From an uncultured Lachnospiraceae bacterium (lineage in GTDB: Bacteria > Bacillota > Clostridia > Lachnospirales > Lachnospiraceae), in the NCBI GenBank assembly GCA_934432595.1, contig CAKRYR010000003.1, positions 124,001 to 188,000 on the forward strand: 64,000 bases of DNA, in the 5' to 3' direction. Shown here one piece after another: positions 1 through 7,336 of the stretch (the stretch's first letter is position 1; each line of letters opens with the position of its first letter). Made by a program: the position numbers and the translations under genes. Under the pieces are notes generated by a model. That model was not told the origin of the DNA. It saw only the letters and a program-made list of their open reading frames with translations, and did not search any database.

Positions 1-41
1 TAAATAGAGTGAGACATATAATAATATTTATATAATATTTT

Positions 42-665
42 TTAAAAATGTTCATTTAAATAATCATCTATCATATATTCTAATAATTCTTCATTGTAAT
101 CTGGATATTTTTCAAGAATCATTTCTTTTAATTTTTCAATAATACATACATAATTCTCTTCTTCTGATAATTCATCAGATTTTAAATCTTTAAGAACTTG
201 ATCTGTTAATAAATCATTTAAGAAATAGTTAACTTTATTTCTTTGAGCATCTTCTTCATTCATACCAATTACATAAGAATTTGCTTTGTGATAAGAAAGT
301 GTTCCTGAAACAATAAAAAACAAAAACACTATAAACATAAGTACATATTGAAAAGGCATTAATGGTAAATATATAACACCTAAAACTGCAAGTACTTCTA
401 CTAACATTCCGCCACATCCAAAAATAAGAAGTATAATAGCTGATGACATTGTACTTTCATATTTTTGCTTATTAGTTGAAAATATATTCTTAGAATTACC
501 CATAAAATCAGATAATTGTGGTTTATCTTTTAAGTTTGTATTCTTATTTGTATTTTCATCTTTTTTCGTAATATTTTCTTTTGTAACATCTTCTTTTACA
601 CTATCTTTTTTTAAATTCTCTTTTATTGAATTATTCTTTTTCATTTGCTTATTTTTCTTGCTCAT
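42..665 (-). CDS. hypothetical two-helix membrane protein
   Basis: I do not recognise the family. The first ~60 of 207 residues are rich in Lys, Asn, Glu and Thr and look disordered. Two hydrophobic helices follow (roughly residues 73-97 and 103-122), separated by a short turn. The C-terminal ~80 residues are charged and helical, and look cytoplasmic. The gene overlaps the end of the upstream hydrolase gene by 17 bases, so the two are probably translationally coupled and cotranscribed. The positive N-terminus and hairpin topology suggest both ends are cytoplasmic, which is inference. The reading frame is intact and codon use resembles the neighbours. Confidence 0.7.
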   Translation of the reverse strand: MSKKNKQMKKNNSIKENLKKDSVKEDVTKENITKKDENTNKNTNLKDKPQLSDFMGNSKNIFSTNKQKYESTMSSAIILLIFGCGGMLVEVLAVLGVIYLPLMPFQYVLMFIVFLFFIVSGTLSYHKANSYVIGMNEEDAQRNKVNYFLNDLLTDQVLKDLKSDELSEEENYVCIIEKLKEMILEKYPDYNEELLEYMIDDYLNEHF

Positions 666-2064
666 AATCTTCCTCCGTAATATATTTTTCTATCCATTTT
701 GCAATATCATTTATCACATCTGAATTGACTTTGCCTTTTCCCTTATATTCTTCTGCTGCATCTGTTATATCTTTTCCATGCGATTTTATAAAATAATGAT
801 TTAATCCTTTGTATTCAATAAAACTACAATTCTTTTTATCTTTTAAGATTTCTTTCCATTTACTAAAATCTACTGCAGAATACATTTGAAAATCGTCTTT
901 TCCTTGAAGAAACAACATAGGTATGTCTATCTGAGTAACAATATTTTCTATATCTATATTATTTAAACTCTTCCAATAAGTCTTACTATACCCTAGTATT
1001 AGTCCTACTCCACCTTTTTTTAACGATTTTATCTTCTCTACATCTCTTTCAGTTTGATTTATTTCTTGTAATTTATCATTATCCTTTAAATTAGAGGCAC
1101 CTATTTCACATACATACTGATCATATAAAACATCCGCATAATGCCTAGGACTACCTGCTAATGAAATTATTCCTCTTACCTTAGGATTATCCTTAGCTAT
1201 TTTAGGGGTTAAACTTCCTCCTAAACCATGACCAATTATAAAAATATTATTGTTATCTATTCTCTTATCTTTCATCATTAATTCAATAGCAGAATTAGCA
1301 TCTTCTAATATATCATCTTGTATTGAATAATTATTGCTTGCAAGTTTTGGATATTGATTATATCTTTTATTAAATCTTAATGTTGCAATTCCTTTCTTAG
1401 CCAAACTATGTGCTATATTTGCAAATGGTTTGTTAGAGTAAATTGTTGAATCCATATCAATATTACCACTATCTGCAATAAGTATTACTACTGGTGGGTT
1501 TTCAACATCTTTAGGTAATGTTAATAATCCATGAAGACTATATTTTCCTACTGCTACGTATTGTTCTGTATAGTTTTTAGTGAAAGTTGGCACAGTACAA
1601 TAATCTAATCTAATTCCGTCAATATCACCACTTAAATCTAAAAAGAGATTAATACATATACCTTTTTCCTTATATTTTAGAAAGGCCTTTGCAGATACAT
1701 AATCCTCATGTTCATTTGTAATTATGTCTGCATATTTTTTAAATTTACCTGCACTCGAAAGTATACTATTACTTTCTTCTGTAAATCTTTCTATTGTAAG
1801 TTGTTTTTTTAAATCTCTTGAAAACTCCTTATATAGAGACTCATAATCCTTATTTACTATAAATGATGCTATTTCCCTTGACTTAGCCTCATATTCTGTA
1901 TCATTTACTTCTATATCTTCATTAGGATTTGTATGATTCTCTTTATCCACTGTCTTATTAAATTTATTAGCAATACCTATTAATATGATAAAGACTATAG
2001 TTAATATCACTGCAATGATACCAACTAATTTTAGTTTCTTTTTTACTTCTTGCTTTATTTCCAT
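649..2064 (-). CDS. membrane-anchored DUF3887 + alpha/beta hydrolase, nucleophile Ser replaced by Gly
   Basis: 471 residues. An N-terminal membrane anchor (about 11-33) is followed by a DUF3887-like domain (about 55-155) and an alpha/beta hydrolase domain (about 165-465). Family members are extracytoplasmic esterase or peptidase-like hydrolases. The nucleophile elbow, normally GHSLGG, reads GHGLGG (IIGHGLGGSLTPK), so the catalytic Ser codon is Gly (GGT). The Asp (LQGKDDF) and His (GLNHYF) positions are present. The protein may be inactive, or may use another residue. The ATG follows GAGG with 5-nt spacing, inside a leader motif seen at three other genes. It is the first gene of a pair with the downstream membrane protein. 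Confidence 0.85.
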   Translation of the reverse strand: MEIKQEVKKKLKLVGIIAVILTIVFIILIGIANKFNKTVDKENHTNPNEDIEVNDTEYEAKSREIASFIVNKDYESLYKEFSRDLKKQLTIERFTEESNSILSSAGKFKKYADIITNEHEDYVSAKAFLKYKEKGICINLFLDLSGDIDGIRLDYCTVPTFTKNYTEQYVAVGKYSLHGLLTLPKDVENPPVVILIADSGNIDMDSTIYSNKPFANIAHSLAKKGIATLRFNKRYNQYPKLASNNYSIQDDILEDANSAIELMMKDKRIDNNNIFIIGHGLGGSLTPKIAKDNPKVRGIISLAGSPRHYADVLYDQYVCEIGASNLKDNDKLQEINQTERDVEKIKSLKKGGVGLILGYSKTYWKSLNNIDIENIVTQIDIPMLFLQGKDDFQMYSAVDFSKWKEILKDKKNCSFIEYKGLNHYFIKSHGKDITDAAEEYKGKGKVNSDVINDIAKWIEKYITEEDYEQEK

Positions 2065-2069
2065 ACTAT

Positions 2070-2096
2070 CCTCATTTCTGAGCGACTATCTAGTCT
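2070..2096 (-). promoter_or_regulatory. shared leader/RBS motif, copy 1
   Basis: On the minus strand GTCGCTCAGAAATGAGG ends in the SD (GAGG) just before the hydrolase ATG. It is preceded by CTAGATA. CTCA-GAAA-TGAG can form a four-pair stem with a GNRA-type tetraloop that includes part of the SD. Near-identical copies precede genes at 33552, 43163 and 52825. Confidence 0.45.
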
Positions 2097-2132
2097 TTCA
2101 TTTATTTCCATTAATAAGTATATACATTATTG

Positions 2133-2828
2133 CTATCTTATGCAAGACAAATTATCTATCAATTCATGTAATTTGCTAAGAGCGTTGGATATTCCACCAA
2201 CTTCTGAGATTAAACCTTCTGAAACTGTATCCTCTCCTACCAGAATTGTCCCCAAATCTTTAGTTAATACTCCCTGAGCTAACATTAATTTTTCAATTCT
2301 TTCCGGTTGCATTAACGAATGAGTTGTTATGAAGCTAACAATTCTATCTTGTATTATTTTAAAATATTCAAATGTCTGTGGTGCCCCTATTACTGTCCCA
2401 CTCATCCTAACAGGATGCAATATCATTGTAGCACTTGGTACAATAAATGAATAATCAGTTGCTACAGCTAAAGGAACTCCTATAGAGTGGCTATCTCCTA
2501 TTACAAGTGAAACTGTAGGTTTACTAAGAGATGATATCATTTCTGCTATAGCTAAGCCAGCAGAACAATCTCCACCGCTAGTTTGTAACAATATAAGTAA
2601 TCCATCTATATTTTCATTATCCTCAATAGCTGCTAAAGTTGGCAATATATGCTCATACTTTGTACTTTTTGCATTTGAAGGTAAATTCTCATGTCCTTCA
2701 ATTTCACCTATAATAGTTAATAAATGTATATTATGCTTGTTATTATCAAGTATTACCTGCCCCATTTCACAAATTTTTTCATCTTTTTTTTCTTCTTTTT
2801 CTAAATCAATATTATTTTCCATATACAT
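2133..2828 (-). CDS. tepA: TepA-like ClpP-class serine protease
   Basis: 231-residue cytoplasmic member of the ClpP/SppA (crotonase-fold) class. It most resembles the translocation-enhancing protein TepA, which is related to ClpP but lacks the ClpP barrel ring signature. The motif HSIGVPLA (about residue 123) carries the catalytic Ser, and ATMILHPVR supplies the His. GGDCSAGLAIAEM forms the oxyanion strand. An acidic N-terminal ~30 residues precede the fold. The ATG is preceded by AGGAGAAGGT. It appears monocistronic, divergent from the copper operon and separated from it by 310 bases. The substrate is unknown; in Bacillus TepA has been linked to degradation of exported proteins. Confidence 0.85.
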   Translation of the reverse strand: MYMENNIDLEKEEKKDEKICEMGQVILDNNKHNIHLLTIIGEIEGHENLPSNAKSTKYEHILPTLAAIEDNENIDGLLILLQTSGGDCSAGLAIAEMISSLSKPTVSLVIGDSHSIGVPLAVATDYSFIVPSATMILHPVRMSGTVIGAPQTFEYFKIIQDRIVSFITTHSLMQPERIEKLMLAQGVLTKDLGTILVGEDTVSEGLISEVGGISNALSKLHELIDNLSCIR

Positions 2829-3082
2829 ACCTTCTCCTATATTTTAATTAATCTTAGTATGTACATTTTTTATAGTTTTTACGCGTATTAACGTCATTAA
2901 GCAATTATTCAATTATCGTTTAATAAAATTCTCTCTTAATTATTAACAACTATACGATTTAAAATATTGTATTTTTGTAGCATTTATATAATATTCAGTT
3001 TGCAATTAACATATAAGAATTAAGTGAGTTTAACTGTATATAATATTAGAAAATCAATTATATCATCATATTCTTTTGCTTA
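2829..3082. other. intergenic region, no gene seen
   Basis: AT-rich divergent spacer between the tepA-like gene and the csoR promoter. No open frame with an SD or other structure was recognised before the csoR promoter at 3083. Confidence 0.5.
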
Positions 3083-3111
3083 TTGACAAATACCCCCTAT
3101 GGGTATAAAAT
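3083..3111 (+). promoter_or_regulatory. csoR-copA promoter
   Basis: TTGACA (3083-3088), 17-nt spacer, TAAAAT (3106-3111): a near-consensus sigma-A promoter. The upstream CsoR half of the operator occupies the whole spacer. Confidence 0.8.
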
Positions 3112-3132
3112 TAAAATACCCATAGGGGGTAT
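3090..3132 (+). promoter_or_regulatory. double CsoR operator
   Basis: ATACCCCCTATGGGTAT (3090-3106) and its exact reverse complement (3116-3132) are separated by 9 bases. Each 17-mer is itself a near palindrome of the type bound by CsoR (ATACCC...GGGTAT with a C/G-rich core). The first covers the promoter spacer and the second lies over the transcription start, just before the SD. This implies repression released by Cu(I). Confidence 0.8.
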
Positions 3133-3147
3133 GAAAGGATGATAATT

Positions 3148-3456
3148 ATGAATGGTAAAGAAAACTGTAAATGTTGTGAAAAGCTAACAAACCGTTCAAA
3201 TGAAGAACAAAAAAAGTTAATTCATCGTCTAAGTAGAATAGAAGGGCAAATACGAGGAATTCGCGGAATGATAGAAAAAGATGCTTATTGTACAGACATT
3301 TTAGTTCAGTCTGCCGCTGTTAATGCTGCTATTAATTCATTTAACAAAGAATTACTAGCAAGTCACATTCGTAGTTGTGTTGCCCGAGATATTCGTGATG
3401 GTAAAAATGAAGTAATTGAAGAGTTAGTTGTAACTCTTCAAAAGTTAATGAAATAA
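3148..3456 (+). CDS. csoR: copper-sensing transcriptional repressor CsoR
   Basis: 102-residue all-helical CsoR/RcnR-family repressor. The Cu(I) ligand set C-H-C is present: Cys in DAYCTDIL, then His and Cys in ASHIRSC. The fingerprint HRLSRIEGQIRGIRGMIE is at about residue 27-44. An extra Cys cluster (CKCCEK) lies at the N-terminus, ahead of the canonical fold. The ATG at 3148 is chosen over the in-frame ATG at 3139 because AAAGG (3134-3138) is correctly spaced only for the former. It is first in the operon with copA, 23 bases away, and is presumably autoregulated through the adjacent operator. Confidence 0.92.
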   Translation: MNGKENCKCCEKLTNRSNEEQKKLIHRLSRIEGQIRGIRGMIEKDAYCTDILVQSAAVNAAINSFNKELLASHIRSCVARDIRDGKNEVIEELVVTLQKLMK

Positions 3457-3479
3457 ATGGAGGTGTCATAGATAAAGCT

Positions 3480-6008
3480 ATGGAACAATATTTAGTAACT
3501 GGTATGAGTTGCGCTGCTTGCGTGACTCGAGTAGAAAAAGCTGTATCAAGTGTAAAAGGTGTAACATCCTGCTCAGTTAGTCTTCTAACTAATTCTATGG
3601 GGGTTGATGGAACTGCTAATTCAGAAGAAATTATAGCAGCAGTTCGAGAAGCTGGATACGAAGCAACTCTTAAAAGAAATCGTAAAGATAAAAATATACA
3701 ATCTTATTCTAACGAAGATGAACTAAAGGATACAGAAACTCCTATTCTTAAAAAACGATTAATTGCGTCTCTTGGATTTTTAATTGTGCTAATGTATATT
3801 TCGATGGGACATATGATGTGGGGATGGCCTTTACCATCTTTCTTTTATAATAATTATGTGGCAATGGGACTTTTACAATTATTATTAGCAATTGCAATTA
3901 TGATAATAAATCAGAAATTTTTTATCAGTGGTTTTAAAAGCCTATGGCATCGTGCACCAAATATGGATACATTAATAGCATTAGGTTCTACTGCTGCTTT
4001 TGTTTACAGTACTTATGCTCTATTTGCAATGACAGATGCTGTAGTCAAGGGTAACTCAGATGCAGTAATGTCTTACATGCACGAATTTTACTTTGAATCT
4101 GCTGGTATGATACTAGCTTTAATAACTCTTGGCAAAATGCTAGAAGCACGGTCAAAAGGAAAAACTACCAATGCACTTAAAAGTCTAATGAAGCTCGCAC
4201 CTAAGACCGCTACAATATACAAAGAAGGTGTGGAAATAACTGTACCAATTGATCAAGTAGTAAAAGGCGATATATTCGTAGTACGTCCAGGTGAAAATAT
4301 CCCTGTTGATGGAATTGTTTTATCTGGAAATAGTGCAGTAGATGAATCTACATTAACAGGTGAAAGTGTTCCCGTTGATAAAACAGTAAAAAGTGCAGTT
4401 TCAGCAGGAACCCTTAATCAGTCAGGTTTTATTCGCTGTGAAGCAACAAGAGTTGGTGAAGATACTACCCTTTCGCAGATAATTCAAATGGTTAGCGAAG
4501 CATCCGCCACAAAAGCACCAATTGCAAAAGTTGCAGACAAAGTATCAGGAGTATTTGTCCCTACAGTCATAATTATTGCAATAATAACTGTAATAGCTTG
4601 GCTCTTTGCTGGTCATACAATTGGATTTGCATTGGCTAGGGGTATATCTGTATTGGTAATTAGCTGTCCTTGCGCACTTGGACTTGCTACACCTGTAGCC
4701 ATCATGGTTGGAAACGGAATGGGTGCAAAGAATGGACTTCTATTCAAAACAGCTGTATCATTAGAAAAAGCTGGTAAAACTCAGATTGTAGTTCTAGATA
4801 AGACTGGAACAATAACGCAAGGAGAACCGGTAGTTACAGATATAATTCCAATGAACCATATCAGTGAAAACAAGCTTTTATCAATTGCTTATGCACTAGA
4901 AAAGAAAAGTGAGCATCCTTTGGCACGTGCAATCAATCAAAGAGCTGAACAGGAAAGAATAACTGCTGACGAAGTAGAACAGTTCAAATCACTACCAGGC
5001 AACGGTCTTTCCGCCTCTCTTAATGGTGCAATCATGCTCGGTGGCAATTATAAATTTATCAGCAATCACATCAGTGTACCTGAGAAAATAAAAGAAAAAG
5101 CTGAGTATCTCTCAGAAGCAGGAAAAACGCCATTGTTCTTTGCTAACGATAATGAGTTATGCGGTATTATTGCCGTTGCGGATATTATTAAAGAAGATAG
5201 TCCTAAAGCGATAAAAGAAATACAAAATATGGGCATACGTGTAGTAATGTTAACAGGAGATAACCGACGAACAGCCAAAGCTATTGGAACAAAGGCAGGT
5301 GTTGATGAAGTAATTGCTGGTGTGCTCCCAGATGGCAAAGAAAATGTAATTCGCAACTTGCAACAACAGGGAAAAGTCATAATGGTTGGTGATGGCATAA
5401 ATGATGCCCCTGCCCTTACCAGTGCTGATATCGGTATTGCTATTGGTGCAGGTGCAGATGTTGCTATCGACGCTGCTGATGTTGTACTTATGAAGAGTCA
5501 ATTATCCGATGTTCCTGCGGCAATCCGTTTAAGTCGTGCAACGCTACGAAATATTCACGAAAACCTATTTTGGGCATTTATCTATAATATTATTGGTATT
5601 CCTTTAGCAGCTGGAGTATTTATTGAATCACTTGGTTGGCAACTTAATCCAATGTTTGCTGCGGCGGCAATGAGTTTATCAAGTTTTTGCGTGGTAACTA
5701 ATGCACTTCGATTAAATTTATTTAAAATGTATAATTCAAGTAAAGATTATAAAATCAAAAACAAATTAAAAAATACAAACGTAAAGGAGCGAAAAACAAT
5801 GGAAAAAATATTAAAAATTGAAGGTATGATGTGTGGTCATTGTGAAATGCACGTTAAGAAAGCTCTCGAAGCACTTGATGGTGTAAAAAGTGCCAAGGTT
5901 AGTCACAAAGACGCTATAGCAGTTGTTACACTAGAAAAAGAGATTTCTGATGATGCTTTAAAACAAGCTATTTTAGAAGAAGGTTATGAAGTAACAGATA
6001 TTAAATAA
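3480..6008 (+). CDS. copA: Cu(I)-translocating P1B-type ATPase CopA with C-terminal CopZ-like domain
   Basis: 842 residues, a cytoplasmic-membrane copper exporter. Order: N-terminal HMA domain (MSCAAC, about 1-70), transmembrane pairs, actuator loop (TGES), the CPC membrane metal site (SCPCALG), phosphorylation motif DKTGT, the SEHPLA nucleotide site and hinge GDGINDAP. It ends with a second HMA domain (EGMMCGHC, residues 774-842) after a Lys-rich linker. Typical CopA is about 740-820 residues with HMA domains only at the N-terminus. An SD and ATG lie at the linker-HMA junction, so the last 69 residues may also be made as a free chaperone. GGAGGTG lies 14 bases before the ATG, a long spacing. 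Confidence 0.95.
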   Translation: MEQYLVTGMSCAACVTRVEKAVSSVKGVTSCSVSLLTNSMGVDGTANSEEIIAAVREAGYEATLKRNRKDKNIQSYSNEDELKDTETPILKKRLIASLGFLIVLMYISMGHMMWGWPLPSFFYNNYVAMGLLQLLLAIAIMIINQKFFISGFKSLWHRAPNMDTLIALGSTAAFVYSTYALFAMTDAVVKGNSDAVMSYMHEFYFESAGMILALITLGKMLEARSKGKTTNALKSLMKLAPKTATIYKEGVEITVPIDQVVKGDIFVVRPGENIPVDGIVLSGNSAVDESTLTGESVPVDKTVKSAVSAGTLNQSGFIRCEATRVGEDTTLSQIIQMVSEASATKAPIAKVADKVSGVFVPTVIIIAIITVIAWLFAGHTIGFALARGISVLVISCPCALGLATPVAIMVGNGMGAKNGLLFKTAVSLEKAGKTQIVVLDKTGTITQGEPVVTDIIPMNHISENKLLSIAYALEKKSEHPLARAINQRAEQERITADEVEQFKSLPGNGLSASLNGAIMLGGNYKFISNHISVPEKIKEKAEYLSEAGKTPLFFANDNELCGIIAVADIIKEDSPKAIKEIQNMGIRVVMLTGDNRRTAKAIGTKAGVDEVIAGVLPDGKENVIRNLQQQGKVIMVGDGINDAPALTSADIGIAIGAGADVAIDAADVVLMKSQLSDVPAAIRLSRATLRNIHENLFWAFIYNIIGIPLAAGVFIESLGWQLNPMFAAAAMSLSSFCVVTNALRLNLFKMYNSSKDYKIKNKLKNTNVKERKTMEKILKIEGMMCGHCEMHVKKALEALDGVKSAKVSHKDAIAVVTLEKEISDDALKQAILEEGYEVTDIK
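5783..5801 (+). promoter_or_regulatory. internal ribosome-binding site and start within copA
   Basis: AAAGGAG (5783-5789), 9-nt spacing, then ATG (5799-5801) in the copA frame at codon 774, exactly where the C-terminal HMA domain begins. It is a better SD than the one for copA itself. Confidence 0.6.
5799..6008 (+). CDS. copZ: possible internally initiated CopZ-like copper chaperone
   Basis: Nested, in-frame 69-residue product covering the last domain of CopA. It is a complete HMA fold: MEKILKIEGMMCGHC, the CxxC Cu(I) site, and a conserved EEGYEV end, as in free CopZ proteins. The strong SD at the domain boundary suggests separate translation, or a recent copA-copZ fusion that kept the old start. 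Whether the free form is made cannot be read from sequence. Confidence 0.4.
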   Translation: MEKILKIEGMMCGHCEMHVKKALEALDGVKSAKVSHKDAIAVVTLEKEISDDALKQAILEEGYEVTDIK

Positions 6009-6010
6009 GA

Positions 6011-6065
6011 ACAAAGCGGACAAGTCCCTGTTTCCCTCACCCATAAGGGACTTGATCCGCTTTGT
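6011..6065 (+). terminator. strong hairpin after copA
   Basis: Arms of about 19-20 bases (ACAAAGCGGACAAGTCCCT at 6011-6029 against 6046-6065, with one bulged base) and a 16-nt loop, starting 3 bases after the copA stop. No long U tract follows, so it may be a 3' stabiliser as much as a terminator. An arm-like sequence recurs at 9901-9921. Confidence 0.6.
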
Positions 6066-6204
6066 GCTTCTAGAGTAGAATATACTCCTCCTTGTTATTG
6101 CCTTTTGTCTGTTTTAATTATCATTTTACTCGGTACAATGTTGCCAATTATATCTGCAGCGAGTAGTTATCTCGAATAATCACCATATTTAGCATGATAT
6201 TACA

Positions 6205-6504
6205 TTATTTATTATTTGTTTTGATAATTGCTTTATATGTATAATATATTATTATATCAATAATACACTCTATAACAAAGAATCCGGCACTATATCCAAG
6301 AACATATAATAGTAATTCTATACCTTTATATTTACCTAACCAAACTATTACTAAAAAAATGCTAAATAGTACTGTGTCTTTAATATTCTTATATAAATAC
6401 TCTTTTAAAGTTTTATCTCTAAACTCTCCTGTTCTATATCCATGTATCAAAGACATAACACATAATATCAAAGCAATTATAATCAAAAAATTAACTGTAT
6501 TCAT
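6205..6504 (-). CDS. small integral membrane protein
   Basis: 99 residues with three predicted membrane segments (about 4-20, 44-62 and 67-90) joined by a Lys-rich cytoplasmic loop. No family is recognised. The start follows GAGG ten bases upstream. The gene lies 28 bases after the GNAT gene on the same strand, so the two may be cotranscribed. Function unknown. Confidence 0.6.
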   Translation of the reverse strand: MNTVNFLIIIALILCVMSLIHGYRTGEFRDKTLKEYLYKNIKDTVLFSIFLVIVWLGKYKGIELLLYVLGYSAGFFVIECIIDIIIYYTYKAIIKTNNK

Positions 6505-6532
6505 CCCATTTTTCCTCTTTTCATATCTATTC

Positions 6533-7042
6533 TTAATCTAAATGCATTGTATAAAATGTAGCATCAAATGTTTCACTACCATCAAATCTAGAATACTGCC
6601 CAAACCTTTCAAATTTAAAACCACATTTTTTAATTACATTACCAGATGCCATATTTGCTGTAGCATGATTTGAGCAAAAATTCCTTGCTCTCAATGTAGC
6701 ATAAGCCCATTTTATCATAGCTTTAGATGCTTCAGTTGCATAACCATTTCCCCAATAATTGCGATTTAAATTATATCCTAATTCGTAAGCATTTCTACTT
6801 GGGTCAAAAGTTATAGAGCCTGAACCTATAACTTTTCTGGTATCTTTTAGTTCGAACACAAAGTTGTTCTCTTCCTCTATAAGAGAGCCAATCCATTCTT
6901 CAACTTGTTCAATATTTTCATATAGATTATAAGGCATATACTTATTAACTATAGGGTCACTTACCCACTCAAATATATCCTTTGCATCATTCTTATTAAT
7001 TGGACGTAAAATCATTCTCTCAGTTTCTATAAATCTATTCAT
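6533..7042 (-). CDS. RimJ/RimL-type GNAT N-acetyltransferase
   Basis: 169 residues, the usual full length for the RimJ/RimL branch of GNATs, which transfer acetyl from acetyl-CoA to protein N-termini or small amines. The opening ETERMILRPINKNDAKDIFEW is the family beta1-alpha1. ELGYNLNRNYWGNGYATEA contains the acetyl-CoA pyrophosphate loop, and ASGNVIKKCGFKFE is the C-terminal motif B region. The substrate is unknown. Probably first of two genes with the small membrane protein downstream. Confidence 0.88.
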   Translation of the reverse strand: MNRFIETERMILRPINKNDAKDIFEWVSDPIVNKYMPYNLYENIEQVEEWIGSLIEEENNFVFELKDTRKVIGSGSITFDPSRNAYELGYNLNRNYWGNGYATEASKAMIKWAYATLRARNFCSNHATANMASGNVIKKCGFKFERFGQYSRFDGSETFDATFYTMHLD

Positions 7043-7278
7043 AAAATTTACTCCTCTTTCTACTTACTTATATAATAGAAAAAGTTTAAAACAGTACAAA
7101 CCAAATGTCAACACTGTTTTATCTTAAATACTTATCACCCACAAACTTTATATGGATGCACGTCACCAAGCAGTAAATTTAACTAATATGAAAATATATT
7201 ATTTGCACACAATACCCCTCATTTCCGTACAATATATATTTAAGAAACAATATAATATAAAATTTCTCTCTAAACTTC

Positions 7279-7324
7279 ATATATTAGAAAAGAGTTCCCA
7301 TATGAAAACTCTTTTCTAATATAT
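7279..7324 (-). terminator. pnp terminator hairpin
   Basis: Perfect 18-bp inverted repeat (7279-7296 with 7307-7324) and 10-nt loop, 13 bases beyond the pnp stop. On the minus strand the A/T-rich arms and following AT tract fit an intrinsic terminator. Confidence 0.65.
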
Positions 7325-7336
7325 TTTATATCTTTA

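Noticed and set aside
6009..6176. Open frame directly after the copA stop, in the same frame, ending in a hydrophobic stretch (LIIILLGTMLPIISAA)
   Set aside because: It would need stop-codon readthrough, its first part is the hairpin, and there is no SD or start. Possibly a membrane-protein remnant, but not supportable.
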